Assembly: GCA_963682175.1 (NCBI GenBank)
Contig: OY821790.1
Location: forward strand, 818,501 to 882,500
Origin: Triglochin maritima
Taxonomy: Eukaryota > Streptophyta > Magnoliopsida > Alismatales > Juncaginaceae
Reading direction: 5' to 3'
Length of the DNA: 64,000 nucleotides
Below the pieces are notes generated by a model that saw nothing but the letters and a program-made list of their open reading frames with translations, had not been told where the DNA came from and searched no databases. Within the stretch, counting starts at the first letter, position 1. Every line of letters begins with the position of its first letter. The translations under genes and the position numbers were made by a program. This document shows, piece by piece, positions 44,315-55,536 of the stretch.

Positions 44315-46470
44315 GTACTAATTATACTCTAGTGTATATTGTGAAGAATTCATTAGTGTATCAATGTAGGTAATGTGTTGTGTGAATGATCAATGTATAA
44401 CTTGCAATGGGAATGTATAAATACAATATATTTTTCAAGTCTCGAGTATAAAATTGACGTGTCCCCTCAACTATAAAAAAATGAAAACCAATTCTACACA
44501 TTTAAATTGCTAGTTTTTTTTCCTTTTCTTCTATTTAATACTATATGATCTTTGCAAAATAAACTTGATTAACTAAGTTTGTTTGTATGAATATACATAT
44601 ATAACAGGGATTGGGCCTCGAGAATCTTGGCAACACTTGTTTCATGAATGCGGTGATTCAATGTCTCATTCATCACACCGTTCCAATTCTAAAAGCACTC
44701 TCCGACCCCGACTTGCAATGCATAATATGTGAGCTACAAATATTAATATCCTTAATTATTACTGTAGTTAAAATTAAATAACAAAAGACTAATTTTGTTT
44801 TGGGGACTATTAATATTGCAGGCGAAGGAGAGTTTTGCGCTCTATGTGCATTTAATAGACTCGCAAATATTTCCTTTTACTCGACTGGAAGAGTTGTTCG
44901 TCCTGTCAACATTTTTGAGAATATGAGTAGTAAGTTTATTGAATTTTATATATTTTTATATATTTGTTACACTAAATGATTTTGTCCTCTCTTTAGACCA
45001 AATTTTTAACAAAACATATTTCCTCACGTATACCACATAAAATCATTAATGTCATGTAATGTCGCTCGTGCTTATAATCCTCTAAATGATATTGTCAGCA
45101 ATAATATAATGTAAATCACTATATACGAAACTAGAAACATTGTAATATTTTTTATTGAAAAATAATGGGATTATAATATTTTATTGAAAAAATAAATCAA
45201 TCCTTCATCTACAAACGGAAATCTAGGAAGATGTAATATAAATATATGATGCTCAAATATAGGTAAGTTTTGACTTAGTAAATATTTGCCGTACTCGATT
45301 GGGCTCCTTCTCCAATGCCTTTATGAATCGTGGAAAAAAGATATAACGAGAGCTCCTGAACTGAAGAAGAAGATAAACCGTAACTAACTCCTAATTTGTT
45401 TTAAAACAAAACCGTTTAAATAACTAAAAATATATTTCTTGTACGTATATTGAGCCTTCGACCCAGTGGAATAAAAATATCATCTTCAAATAAAAGTCGT
45501 ATATATCTCAATAAATATACACCATTTTTTCATTGACCGTATTTACTAACTTTATTTTTTACATATATCTGTGAATTACAGATATAATGTACGACTTTCA
45601 GAGTTCTCGACAAGAGGATGCCCATGAGTTCTTTTGTTGCTTCTTAGACAAGCTCGATAGTAGCTATGAAAAACAGTTTCAACAAACTCATCTTTGGGGA
45701 AATCTTATCGATTCAGGTACTTATTTGAAAATTGTTAATAATTAGTAGTTGCCTTGCTTTAGTAATTATAAACTATTAAACGTACATATATACAATTGTT
45801 CACAACTTATAATATGTTATGCATGCGAATGTATATGGCAGATCAAGTGTTGTGATTGTGATCATTCTTCCAACACATTTGAGTCATTTCTCGACCTCAG
45901 CTTGGAGATAACACACGCAGCAACCTTAAAGCACGCTTTGAAGTCGTTTACAGCGGTCGAAAGAATCGACGTCGACCCATCCACGAAAGTCGTCTGCGAA
46001 GGGTGTAACAAAGCAGTATCGGTTGACAAACGACTCACTCTCCACCAACTTCCAACAGTTCTCCCGATCCAACTCAAGCGATTCAAGACATCGAATTTCG
46101 GGCATTGCATCAAAGAGTCTAAGCACGTTAGATTCCCGTTGCAACTCGACTTGAAACCATTTGTCACCAAAACCTTGAGGGACAAAGTAAGTACACACAT
46201 TAATAACATTTCTTCAAATTTATGTCTAATAAAATAAAACTTACTAATTAAAATTTATTTTTTATTTGGTTAAGTTGGAATGCAGGTACGATTTGTATGG
46301 CGTCGTAGTACATGGTGGTGCAGGATTAGGCTCTGGCCATTACTATTCCTACATCAGATCTTCATCTCAAATGTGGCACAAAATGAATGACGACGAGGTA
46401 AACATTGAGCAATACCGACCGAACTATTAATGTTTAGTAAAGTTCATGATATATATTAACATTATTTACT

Positions 46471-46533
46471 GAACTGCTAAACATCGCCCCAAAATTACTT
46501 AAATCGTCACTTGAAATTACCAAATTACCCTTC
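46471..46533 (+). repeat. Left terminal inverted repeat of MULE C
   Basis: Matches the reverse complement of 52744-52806 over about 63 bp with roughly ten differences, and the left end of MULE D at 23787-23836. Confidence 0.85.
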
Positions 46534-46720
46534 ATCCTATTTTTGCTTATATATCTCACAATTTCACTCTTTTTTCAAAACTTTCTCTTCCTATACCTAC
46601 TACAGAAGATTAGGAATATCTCGGAGGCCAGGCAAGCAGGCAGCAGTTCCCCCGGTGTACCCGTATACGGTAACCTTACTTTATTTATTTGTTTTTAAAA
46701 ATAAAAAAAAATTAAAAAAA

Positions 46721-46852
46721 GTGGCCGGCGTCCGAGGGAGACGCCCCCCGCATGGGGCGGGCGTCCGAGGAAGCCGCTCCCCCCCATGGGGGGGAGCGGC
46801 TTCCTCGGACGCCCGCCCCATGCGGGGGGCGTCTCCCTCGGACGCCGGCCAC
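46721..46852. repeat. Perfect 132-bp palindrome in the PMD first intron
   Basis: Each 66-bp arm is the exact reverse complement of the other, with the centre between 46786 and 46787 (the AT of CCCCATGGGG) and no spacer. GC content is very high. It is built of GGCGTCC/GGACGCC units like those of the rest of the array. I checked it base by base. Confidence 0.95.
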
Positions 46853-46984
46853 TAGCGGGAGACGTCTGGGGAAGACGTCTTCCCCATGGAGGAGACGTCT
46901 TCGGCAGACGTCTCCCCCAAAGAGGAGGCGTCTCCGACAGACGCCTCCACCATAGGGGAGGCGTCTCTCGCAGACGCCTCCACA
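46853..46984. repeat. GACGTCT/GGCGTCT hairpin units, left array of MULE C
   Basis: Four further short inverted units follow the palindrome, for example AGACGTCTTCGGCAGACGTC and AGGCGTCTCCGACAGACGCC, separated by short palindromic spacers (CCCCATGG). With the palindrome this gives about eight hairpin units in the left array, matching the right array at 52343-52596. Confidence 0.85.
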
Positions 46985-47250
46985 ATTTTTTTTTTAAATT
47001 ATTAAATCTGATAATTACTTTCATAAATTGTGATAAATCTGAAAATTTAATTTAACAAATTCTTATTAAGTTTAACATTTGTGATATTTAGTTTTAACAA
47101 TTTTTGATTTAGTTTAACAATTGTTTTAATTTAGTTTAACAAATTTTGATTTAGTTTAACAATTGTGATAATTTAGTTTAACAATTGTGATAAATATGAT
47201 AATTTAGTTTAACAAATTTAACAAATTTGTAATTAAAATTTCAATTAATA
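46985..47250. repeat. TTTAGTTTAACAA repeats in the PMD first intron
   Basis: Short irregular repeats of TTTAGTTTAACAAATT/TTTAACAATTGTGAT fill the AT-rich rest of the intron to the acceptor AG at 47250-47251. Confidence 0.7.
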
Positions 47251-49299
47251 GTCATCGGGTCACAGTGGAGGGAAAGACAAGTCGATACCATTACACGCCT
47301 TCCGTTCTTTAGAGGATGATTCAGCACCGTGTCATCCACGTAGACGGGGGATATCTGCTTCGGTCAGGAGGGAGAGAGAGGCATTACGTCGTCATGAGGA
47401 AGAGGATGATTCCTTCGATGATGAGCATGTGGACAGTCCCGACGACGGGAGCGACGATGATGACCCGTATGAGTTAGAGCGCCCGGAGGTGGAGAGGCAG
47501 GGGGAGTATAGCAGAGGACGTGGTCGAGCAGGTAGTTCTACTTCCGCCGGATGGATGGTGCGGAAGGGTAGGGGTGGGAGGTTTACGACCGCGGATTCGA
47601 GCTCGTGCACTGTAGATCCCCGCGCTCAGAAGAAGAAGAGGGTCCAGGACGATTCTTGGATCGTGAGCAGTATGACGCCTGGTGGTCCTTTAGATGGTAG
47701 CGTCATTCCTAGTTTCTGGGGTCACATTGCTAGACGGATCTGGGACGGAGAGGATCAGAAGGTTCTGAAGTGCCATAATCGGCACAGAGCTTGTACAACA
47801 CTACAGGGTTGGCGGTCTACACTGAGTGCTGATATCAGAGAGGAGATTAGTGCCACGCATTTGGGGCACTTACCGTACAACATGTTCCCTTATCTCGACA
47901 TGCCTTTGATTTCTGCGTTTGTGGAGCGGTGGCAGCCTGACACCAACACTTTCCACATGCCTTTCGTAGACATGACGATCATGCTTCACGATGTTTTCCA
48001 GATCCTGCGCATTCCTGTGGATGGTCGTCTGGTTAGTGCTCAGGGGTCGACGTCTGAGCTGAGGTGTTATGTGGCAGAGTTGCTTGGTGTCACACCTGAT
48101 GGTCTGACGAGAGATATAGCTTTATGGAGTGGTGGTAGTGTCGGCATCGACTCCCTTGAGGACCTATGCAGACGGGCACGACCTCCGCGGGCCGATGATA
48201 CACAGTTGACGGCGTACCTATTCTTGATGCTCGGAGCCGTCTTGTTTGTCGACAAGAGTGGTTGTCAGATCAGACCACGCGATCTACTAGAGGCTAGGGA
48301 CCCGGACACCGTTCGTGAGTACTCGTGGGGGTCAGCGACGTTGGCATACCTGTACCGTCAGCTTGGGATAGCTAGCCGTGCGGATTGTTCTGGGATTGCA
48401 GGTTGTCTTACGCTGCTGCAGGCGTGGATATACGAGTATTTTCCTGCATTCCGCCCGCATCGTGAGCGGAAGATTATCGACGATGGTCATCCACGTTCGG
48501 GTATGTGGGCCGTCCGGAGCGAGGACAAGAGCGATGGACGATTGCGTTCCATCCGCGCACGGCTAGATCAGATGACTGCATCAGATGTATCAAACTTTAC
48601 ACCATTTATTTAATTTTAAGATGTATTATTATTAATGTGTTAAACTTTAGGTGGAGTGGTTACCCTATGGTCCTGACCCAGCAGCGGATGTCCCGAGGAC
48701 TTTATTGATGGGTCTTATTCGTTATCGGGATATCATAGAGCCTTATATGCCCGATCGGGTCTTGCGTCAGTTAGGATATGTTCAGGTGATCCCAGTTGAC
48801 ATCCCGACACCAGAGCATGCGGTGCGGTATGCGACAGCAGCGACGTACGACGTCAGGTTCCCCGCTTCTACAGCGGAATCGACTTGGCGGACATTTCCGA
48901 GATCATGCCGACTGTTCCTTGGCGACTTCAGACGTAGTCGCGACCCCTCCGAGTGTGATGCACGTTATCTTGATTGGTTCGGTAGTTACTCACATCCTAT
49001 CATCGTCCGTGGTGCCTCCCGGAGAGCAGATCGACCACCAGATAGGACGTGTGGCGATCTGATAATTTTTTCATTTTATCTATATTTCTTTGTACCGTAT
49101 ATTTTGTTAATGTACGCTAATGTTATTGTTATGTGCAGTGGATGGGTAAGATGATACGGGCTGTAGACCCAATCTTGCAGATGAGGTATGAGCTGCCAGA
49201 CGATGTCAGAGCTGCATGCGGAGATTTGGATGAGATCATACACTCGTGGCATACTCAGTTAGGCATCTCCGACCATGATTCGGATGATGAGTAGGCTGA

Positions 49300-49480
49300 T
49301 CTGTTGTACCGTACTCTTAGTATTTGCATTTATATTTGTTTATCTGTCGTACGCTTATTATTTGTATTTGTGTTTGTGTTTGCTAACATATCGTACGCTT
49401 ATTATTTGTATTTATGTTTGCTTATTTGTCATACGCTTATTATTTTTATTTGTGTTTGCTAACGTATCGTACTATTATAT
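49300..49480 (+). repeat. Short tandem repeat between the convergent genes of MULE C
   Basis: About four units of roughly 45 bp containing CGTACGCTTATTATTTGTAT followed by TTGTGTTTGCT-type text. It lies in the spacer where both MULE C genes end, the same position as the TGTCCGG array in MULEs A and B. Confidence 0.75.
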
Positions 49481-49513
49481 ATAATGCAAATAAAGCAAAC
49501 ATATCAAAACATA

Positions 49514-52500
49514 TTACATAATAAAGCAACAATATATAGTGTACAACATATCAAAACATATTACATAATTGGTACAAACATATAAAAACATATTACATAA
49601 TTGTTGCCAAGATGCTATCCTATTTTGGTACTCTAGCTCCCATCCAATAACACTCTCATCTCGTACTTGAAACCACAGAGTCACTATAGGAGGTACGGGG
49701 AATCCCTCATTCAAATCCAAAAGAATGTAATGAGCGTAACTCCCTAAATGAGCAATAATCAACTCTCTGCACGGTCTCGTCACGGTAGGTGGACTCTCCC
49801 AAGGTAGAACTGTAAGACATGGGTACAACGAACCATCATTTCCGAGAGAGAAGAACATAACTGCACACTTGTAAAAATTTGCAATGGGAAACAAGTCCGT
49901 CCACGTCTCCATGTAGTGATTCTCGCCACAAGGTCCCCCGCCCCAATTAATCCGGTGACGAGCCTGCGCCACACCGTCGTAGTATACGTGCTCATAAAAA
50001 GATGGGTTCGCAGCTAGCTCACTTGAAATCGAACGACGGGCGAGTTGCCAATTGTCTTCACCACCGTGAAAAACATCGGCGACACATCGAAATCCACAGT
50101 TTCCATCAGCACGTACATCATTCCACTGGTGTAGGAATGACATAATGATTCCTGGAATCCTATCCGCATATGGAAAGTCGTCTACGTCAGCCCGCCCAGT
50201 CACTACAATATAAACAAAAAATACAGTTACATATAATAACAAAAGATACATATTTACTGAAATAAATAACAAAATTATAATAACAATAAATATAGGGATG
50301 GTATACCTGATCCTCCCCTCACAGACGAAGAACCAGAAGATCGACCACGACCTTTGCTTCCACTACCGGAAGAACGACCACGACCTCTACTCCCACTACC
50401 TGAAGATCGACCACTACCTCGCTCTGCATACTCAAACGCACTAGGGTCCCGTCGTGTCGACTTTCCCCTTGGTCGACCTCGTAGATTTGTTTTTTCTGCA
50501 GGCTCTCTCAAATTCGCATGTTCGGGGTGTAGCTGCTCGAATAAAACCCGAGAGGCAGATCGAATTACGGTGGGTCACTTCCTGCAATCTCATCAACCAG
50601 GCTGCGAAAATGTTCGGCGTCTTGAGCTGCCTGAGACACAAACTCTGCGTTCCCGGCTCCTTCCCCAATGACAAGTGTCCTCCAGAACGAATGAATCTGC
50701 TCTAAGTAAATTCCGTTGTCTGATTCAAGACATCCGCGGATGGTACATGCGCAAGGTATCCCATGAGAAGTCAGAAAAGCGCACTCACAACGATATTCAA
50801 CTTCATCATCTAACTCTTGCATTCTTTTCACCTCCTGACTCAGCAATTGCAAGCAGTGATGCGAAACTCGACCATTTATGTGACGATATAGAGCATGTCC
50901 GAAATTAGTCAAATTTCGCCGTCTCGAGTCTTCAAGAGTGTTTCGAATATTCGTCAGCTGCATTTCAATAGCCGCGTTGACGCGCTCGAAAAGAGTGTCC
51001 AGAGCTGCAGTCGATGTAGAAATCCACTCTTTTAGAGCCGAATGAGCACTTTCGACCCTACAATTCGTGGTGTTCCCAAAATGAAGGACTTTGTTCGTCC
51101 AATTCAGCACAAACGTTTCTTTATGCACCAACCACGTGGTGTCCAGATACTCCATGATAGCCGGCCACGATCTATACAAATCTTTCAGAGCATACACAAC
51201 TCTATCATACTCGGCTTCTGAAGTAGAAAACATGATTTTCCTCCATCTTCCACGCCTCAAAGTCTCTGCCATCTGCTTATTTTTCCCGAATACGTGGTAT
51301 GCGTAGTTCAATACGTCTTTGTTGATGTGCCATGTGCAGAGTAAATGAGCAGAGTCAGGAAATACCACTCTCACTGGTGGCATAAGGCCTAACTCCCGGT
51401 CTGTTATTATTGCAGTCGGGCTGACAATCCCCAATAACAGATCTCGCAACTTCTCCATCACCCACAGATAACTGGAGTAAGTTTCATCCATCAAAATCGC
51501 ATATCCAATAAGGAAATTCATGTTTGTTGGTGTGACCCCAATCATTTCGAACAAAGGCATCTTATACTTGTTCGTCTTGTAAGTCGAATCCATGCAGATA
51601 ACGAAAGGATATGTCCACAACAACTGGACTGACGTCGGATGTGCCAAAAAAGCGTGAGTGACGACATCAGTTTCTGGATCCGCCATAATCCAATGTAAGT
51701 ACTCACACTCCACTGCTTGATAGAGAAACTGCTGGACGGGATTCCGGTCTTCAGATTTTGTCCTCCTCATGTAATCTCTGAAATTATAAATATGCCTTTG
51801 ATTTGGATTGTCCTCCGGGAATTTTTCTTTTACTGCCTTCAAGATGTTCCGTGGTTTTGCTTGCGCCTCAGTCATATCACGAACAATCTTCTTCGCCCCA
51901 GAACTTAGACCACTAATTTGACGATGACCCTCTGGATAAACTGCCAGTCTGTGGTTGTGATGTCCGTGAGCACTATTAAAAACCACAACCCATCCATCAC
52001 GATCTCGTCGCTCCACCACTTTTATTAAGAAACGGCAACCGCAACCCTTTCTTTTGGTGTTTCTTCGAAGTGTAGTATCCATATCCCGAGACTCCATTTG
52101 ATTTCGCCGGTCGCATCTCAAATAACAATCCATCCGACTATCTGATCTTGTTTTGTACGACGACACGACCAAAAAAAACCCAGCTCCGATAGCTACTTGT
52201 TTGGCCCATTTACATGCTTCATCGATTGTTTCAAAGATTTGTGTAGTTTGAAATAACTCACTGTAATCCACTCCATCACCACCGAAATCTTCCAACGGAA
52301 CCTACAAAAAAAACGAAATTAAAAAAATCAAAAAAATTCCGGGCGTCTGTATTAAACGCCTACCCCATGGGAGGGGCGTCTGAGTTAAACGCCCTTCCCA
52401 AGGGTGAGGCGTCTGCGTAGGACGCCTGACCCTAGGGAAGGGCGTCTACTACAGACGCCTTACCCAAGGGGAGGACGTCTACATAAGACGCCTCTCCCAT

Positions 52501-52652
52501 TGCGTAGGCGTCTGCGTTAGACGCCTCGGCCAAGGGGAGGACGTCCTACGCAGACGCCCTCACCTTGGGGGAGGCGTCTAATGCAGACGCCCGGCCCAAA
52601 ATTTGCCCCGCGTCAGACTTACCTCACCGGATGCATCACCTTCGCCAGACAT
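49514..52652 (-). pseudogene. MULE transposase fused to an OTU cysteine-protease domain (one frameshift)
   Basis: Exons 52652-52623 (MSGEGDASGE), 52301-50307 and 50202-49514 join in frame, for a protein of about 905 residues. Order: FAR1-like/zinc N-part (CDRRNQMES, KRKGCGCRFLIKV), transposase with catalytic Asp in VICMDSTYKTNKYKM, Asp in AIITDRELGLM and Glu in NCRVESAHSALKEW, SWIM-like CECAFLTSHGIPCAC, linker with GRGRSSGSGS repeats, then an OTU domain (DVRADGNCGFRCVADVFHGG with Asp and Cys; SYAHYILLDL with the His). The transposase part mobilises the element; an OTU domain usually removes ubiquitin, unproven here. One base is missing near 50567 compared with the MULE D text, giving a stop after SDPP. 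Restoring sense downstream needs only that one base, so the fusion is inferred to be ancestral. The gene lies in the USP intron on the opposite strand. Confidence 0.87.
52343..52596. repeat. GGCGTCT hairpin array, right array of MULE C (transposase intron 1)
   Basis: Eight units, one about every 31 bp, of the form GGCGTCT-N5/6-AGACGCC (for example AGGCGTCTGCGTTAGACGCC). Between units is a second small palindrome such as CCCAAGGGG or CCCCATGGGA. It sits between the 10-codon exon 1 and exon 2 of the transposase-OTU gene. Confidence 0.92.
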
Positions 52653-52743
52653 TTTCGTGGTATTTTTACTGATAAATTATGAATATACAAGACCGTAGGC
52701 CTAATTTATAGACACGGGACGATATGAGTATTAAATATATTGT

Positions 52744-52806
52744 TAAGGGCAATTTGGTAATTTCAATGGACGATTTAAGTAGTTTTGGTGCGACGTTTAG
52801 TAGTTC
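52744..52806 (-). repeat. Right terminal inverted repeat of MULE C
   Basis: Reverse complement matches 46471-46533. It ends 25 bp before the acceptor of the next USP exon at 52831. Confidence 0.85.
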
Positions 52807-53719
52807 TCTTATTTAATTCAATTTTTTACAGGTTAACGTAGTAACCGAGGAGCATGTGAAGAACCAACAAGCATACATTCTTTTTTAAGTCAAAAAAGGA
52901 TCCTCACAGTGGTTCTCCACCCACATGGAAAGCTGGACCGCTTCCGGGAAGTCCTTGGTTGCATTGCAGATGGAGGAAGATAAGTCGATCGCCATGTCAC
53001 ACGAAGAATTTCTCGGTGAGAAATTTATAACATTCACGAATTTCATATTTGTTTATGTCATTTATTTTGAAGTTCGTGTTTCAACTTTGAATTGCAGATG
53101 AAGAGATGATGCCCAGCCAGCAGAGATTGCCGACATTAGCGGATTTTATAATGCCTATTGGAGTTTCCAAGAAGAAAAAAGGGAAGCTAAGATCAGTTCT
53201 ATGCATGACTCGTACTTAAATTAATTTGATGGTCTACACAACTGAGTGATGAGATCGGAATATTGAAGAGCTTTGGGAAATCATGATGTAACATCCTCAA
53301 AACAGCAGAAAATTTAAAATTTTAAACACTCAATCAACAGAGGATATTACGCAATAAAAGAACACAGGTGCACCGACATATATCATATATATATATGTGA
53401 ACATCAGAGTATACAAAAGTTGTGATTACATCAAAAGCATATACAAGGAAACAGTAATCACACGACCTCAACTGAGAGAAAGCTGGATCCGGTAGCGGTG
53501 CTCCTCTCCTCGGTCACCACCCCCTAATGCCGATCACGGCCTAAAAGTAAACATGCAACAATACCTGAGTTTCCAGAAGGAAACCCCGTATGCCAAACTC
53601 TAAATGTATGAAATAAAAGCATCCTAGCATGCAATTCTACTCAACAAGAAAAGCATCACAACACGCCCAGCACCAGGGCTCTCAACTCCACCACAGGACA
53701 CACCACAGGTACGGGGCTC

Positions 53720-54110
53720 CAGGTCTAATCTCAACCAACCGCCGCACCCACCACAGTCACGGGGCTCCAGGTCTAATCTCAACCAACCGCCGCGACTCAC
53801 ACTCGTCGCCAAGCTGGGCTCCAGGTCTAATCTCAACCAACCACAGCTACCACGACACGACCAAGGGCTCCAGGTCTAATTTCAACCAACCCAAACGTAT
53901 AAGGGCTCCAGGTCTAATTTCAACCAACCCCTACACGCGGTCCTTGCTCAGGCTCCAGGTCTAATTTCAACCAACCCGAACGCACTACCGAGCTCCAGGT
54001 CTAATTTCAACCAACTCCGTACAGACTTGCTGGGCTCCAGGTCTATTTTCAACCAACCGCAGCTCTCACACGGTTACGGGGCTCCAGGTCTATTTTCAAC
54101 CAACCACCGC
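53720..54110. repeat. GCTCCAGGTCTAATTTCAAC minisatellite in the solo LTR
   Basis: About nine copies of a unit with the core GGGCTCCAGGTCTAAT and AACCAACC, spaced about 35-55 bp. The LTR at 42456-44314 holds other short repeats (GGGGAAGGGG-type) in the same relative area, so this array seems to have grown in this copy. Confidence 0.85.
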
Positions 54111-54214
54111 AACCCTCGTGCACCTCGCACACTTGCCGGAAGAACATCGGCACCACGACTCGCCCCACACGGGCAACCACGACCACAACACCTCCATGGT
54201 GCAAAACAGGACAC

Positions 54215-54905
54215 AAACGATCGACCGAACCAAAAGTCCCGGTCGACCGAATCAAGCAAATACAGGGCAATCCACTTCGACCGACACTCCATTGGTCGAC
54301 CGATTCCCAACACCACACTCGTTCGGTCGAACCCAAATCAAGGGACGGTCGACCGTTTAGATGGTCAACTCCCGGTCCAACGAACAAAACGACCAATCGG
54401 TCGACCGACAAAAGGGGTCCCGGTCGACCGAAAGTCACCAGGGAACAAATCCCACAACATCACAACGAATTCGGTCGAACGCCGAGCACATCTCGGTCGA
54501 CCGAATCAGTCCAGGGAATAATCCCTTACTCGCGTCCTGAAACCGGTCGAACGCCGAGACCTCCTCGGTCGACCGATTTCAGCCAGAGCGTTTCTCACGC
54601 TCAACACGCAGGTCCGGTCGACCGAACCCACATTCGGTCGAACCGACCACAAGTCCACTTAAGTCACGGTCGGAGGAGATCAAAGAGCGGTCGACCGTTT
54701 ATATAGTCTACGCCCCCAACCGACTTAAGACAGTGCACACGGTCGACCGGCAAAGGGGACCCGGTCGACCGAATCTCTCCAGACTTGCCTCCTATGCACA
54801 ATCGGTCGACCGCCCCACAGGCATCGTTCGACCGATTTTAGGCAGAGTCCGAATTCTCTTCACGAACGGTCGACCGTTTGCACCAACCGGTCGACCGATC
54901 AGACA
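54215..54905. repeat. CGGTCGACCG palindrome array (in the solo LTR)
   Basis: About 14 exact copies by hand count, plus many one-base variants (CGGTCGAACG). Confidence 0.9.
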
Positions 54906-55536
54906 GTGAAATCTGCTGCACATTTACTCGCGACGAGCCGAACGGCATACCGTCGACTTCCAAATACTCACGGTGATTAAGTGAGCGAGCATGACATACC
55001 TAAAGGTCTGAAGAGACCCTAGAAGAACCACGACGACGCCTCCACGAGCACGTCTCCCCAAAATACGATCCGTCGACGACTCTCGCGTCCAAACGAAGAT
55101 CAATCGCCTCCTCGACGATCCACAGCAACACACAACCTCCAGCAACCTCTACCGAACCACCACAGCCCAGAACACGAGTTAGGTGGAGGGATAGAACCAA
55201 ACGTGCGGGAAAACTAAAGAACTCACCACTCACCTCAAGCCACCAACCGACCGGAGCCAAACTTCACCTCGCTGAAGATCACCCCCACCTTCCTCGCCGG
55301 AGCTTGCTGCTGGAGAGAGAGAGAAACGTGAGGGAGAGAGAGAGAAATCTCCCCTAAATACCTCTTCCACACTAAATCCTCACCATCCATTCCACCTCTC
55401 CATCTCAACCACACATCCACCCATCTTCAATCCAAGCCCTCCATCCATCTCCTCTCAATCTCAGCCATCCATCTCTAATCACCACCTAATCAACCACAAA
55501 GCACAATTATGATTAGGATTAGGCTAGAATCCTACA

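Larger units (their letters stand above)
46612..49294 (+). pseudogene. Plant mobile domain (PMD, MAIN-like) gene of MULE C
   Basis: Exon 1 ends at 46671 (text ISRRPGKQAAVPP then PVYPYT). Exon 2 is 47252-48586, exon 3 starts at 48651 and exon 4 is 49139-49294. Exon 2 has an acidic start and then a PMD region: GHLPYNMFPYLDMPLISAF, FHMPFVDMTIMLHDVFQIL, AYLFLMLGAVLFVDKS, WGSATLAYLYRQL. Exon 3 begins VEWLPYGPDP; exon 4 ends GISDHDSDDE. PMD proteins are found in plants both as host genes and inside transposons; the molecular role is poorly known. Lesions: the expected start codon appears as ATA before TCT CGG AGG, and an extra G near 49008 shifts the frame before exon 4. Both are inferred from frame logic. 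Confidence 0.78.
46471..52806. mobile_element. MULE C: transposase-OTU fusion gene plus PMD gene
   Basis: Terminal inverted repeats of about 63 bp (46471-46533 and 52744-52806) share GAACTRCTAAAC, then the text AAAACTACTTAAATCGTC and GAAATTACCAAATT. An imperfect TTATTTA direct repeat lies just outside both ends and could be the remains of the 9-bp duplication. Inside are two convergent genes: PMD (plus) and transposase-OTU (minus). Each has a tiny first exon near its terminal repeat, and each first intron has a hairpin array. The whole element is 6.3 kb and lies in a USP intron. Both genes have small lesions, so it may be a recently inactivated copy. Confidence 0.9.
44608..53219 (+). pseudogene. 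Ubiquitin-specific protease (USP/UBP) gene, 5' truncated and disrupted
   Basis: USPs are cysteine proteases that remove ubiquitin from proteins. Exons: 44608-44728 with the Cys box GLENLGNTCFMNAVIQCL; 44822-44929; 45582-45716 (QEDAHEFFCCFLDKL); 45842-46186 (zinc-type CCDCD and CEGCNKA, VLPIQLKRFK); 46275-46397 with the His box (GSGHYYSYIR); 52832-53015; 53098-53219. The layout resembles plant UBP20-type enzymes. MULE C sits in the intron 46398-52831. Defects: no N-terminal exon was found before 44608, where the gypsy LTR ends at 44314; the junction 45716/45842 does not keep frame; a TAA at 52886-52888 stands where the family has an aromatic residue. A working enzyme is unlikely. Exon ends follow GT/AG otherwise. 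Confidence 0.85.
53287..55536 (-). mobile_element. Solo LTR of the 1.86-kb gypsy LTR family (minus orientation)
   Basis: On the plus strand it starts TGTAACATCC and ends ATCCTACA. The flanks carry a perfect 5-bp duplication CATGA (53282-53286 and 55537-55541). Its left end is the reverse complement of the end of the LTR at 42456-44314. Length is 2250 bp, longer than that copy. No coding inside. A run of GCTCCAGGTCTAAT...CAACCAAC tandem units lies at 53720-54110 and a CGGTCGACCG array at 54215-54905. It lies just after the USP stop codon. Confidence 0.92.

Noticed and set aside
46511..46855. 114-codon frame through the palindrome
   Set aside because: The frame includes the exon 1 text of the PMD gene but then runs through the intron hairpin repeats; the GT after PVYPYT is a good donor.
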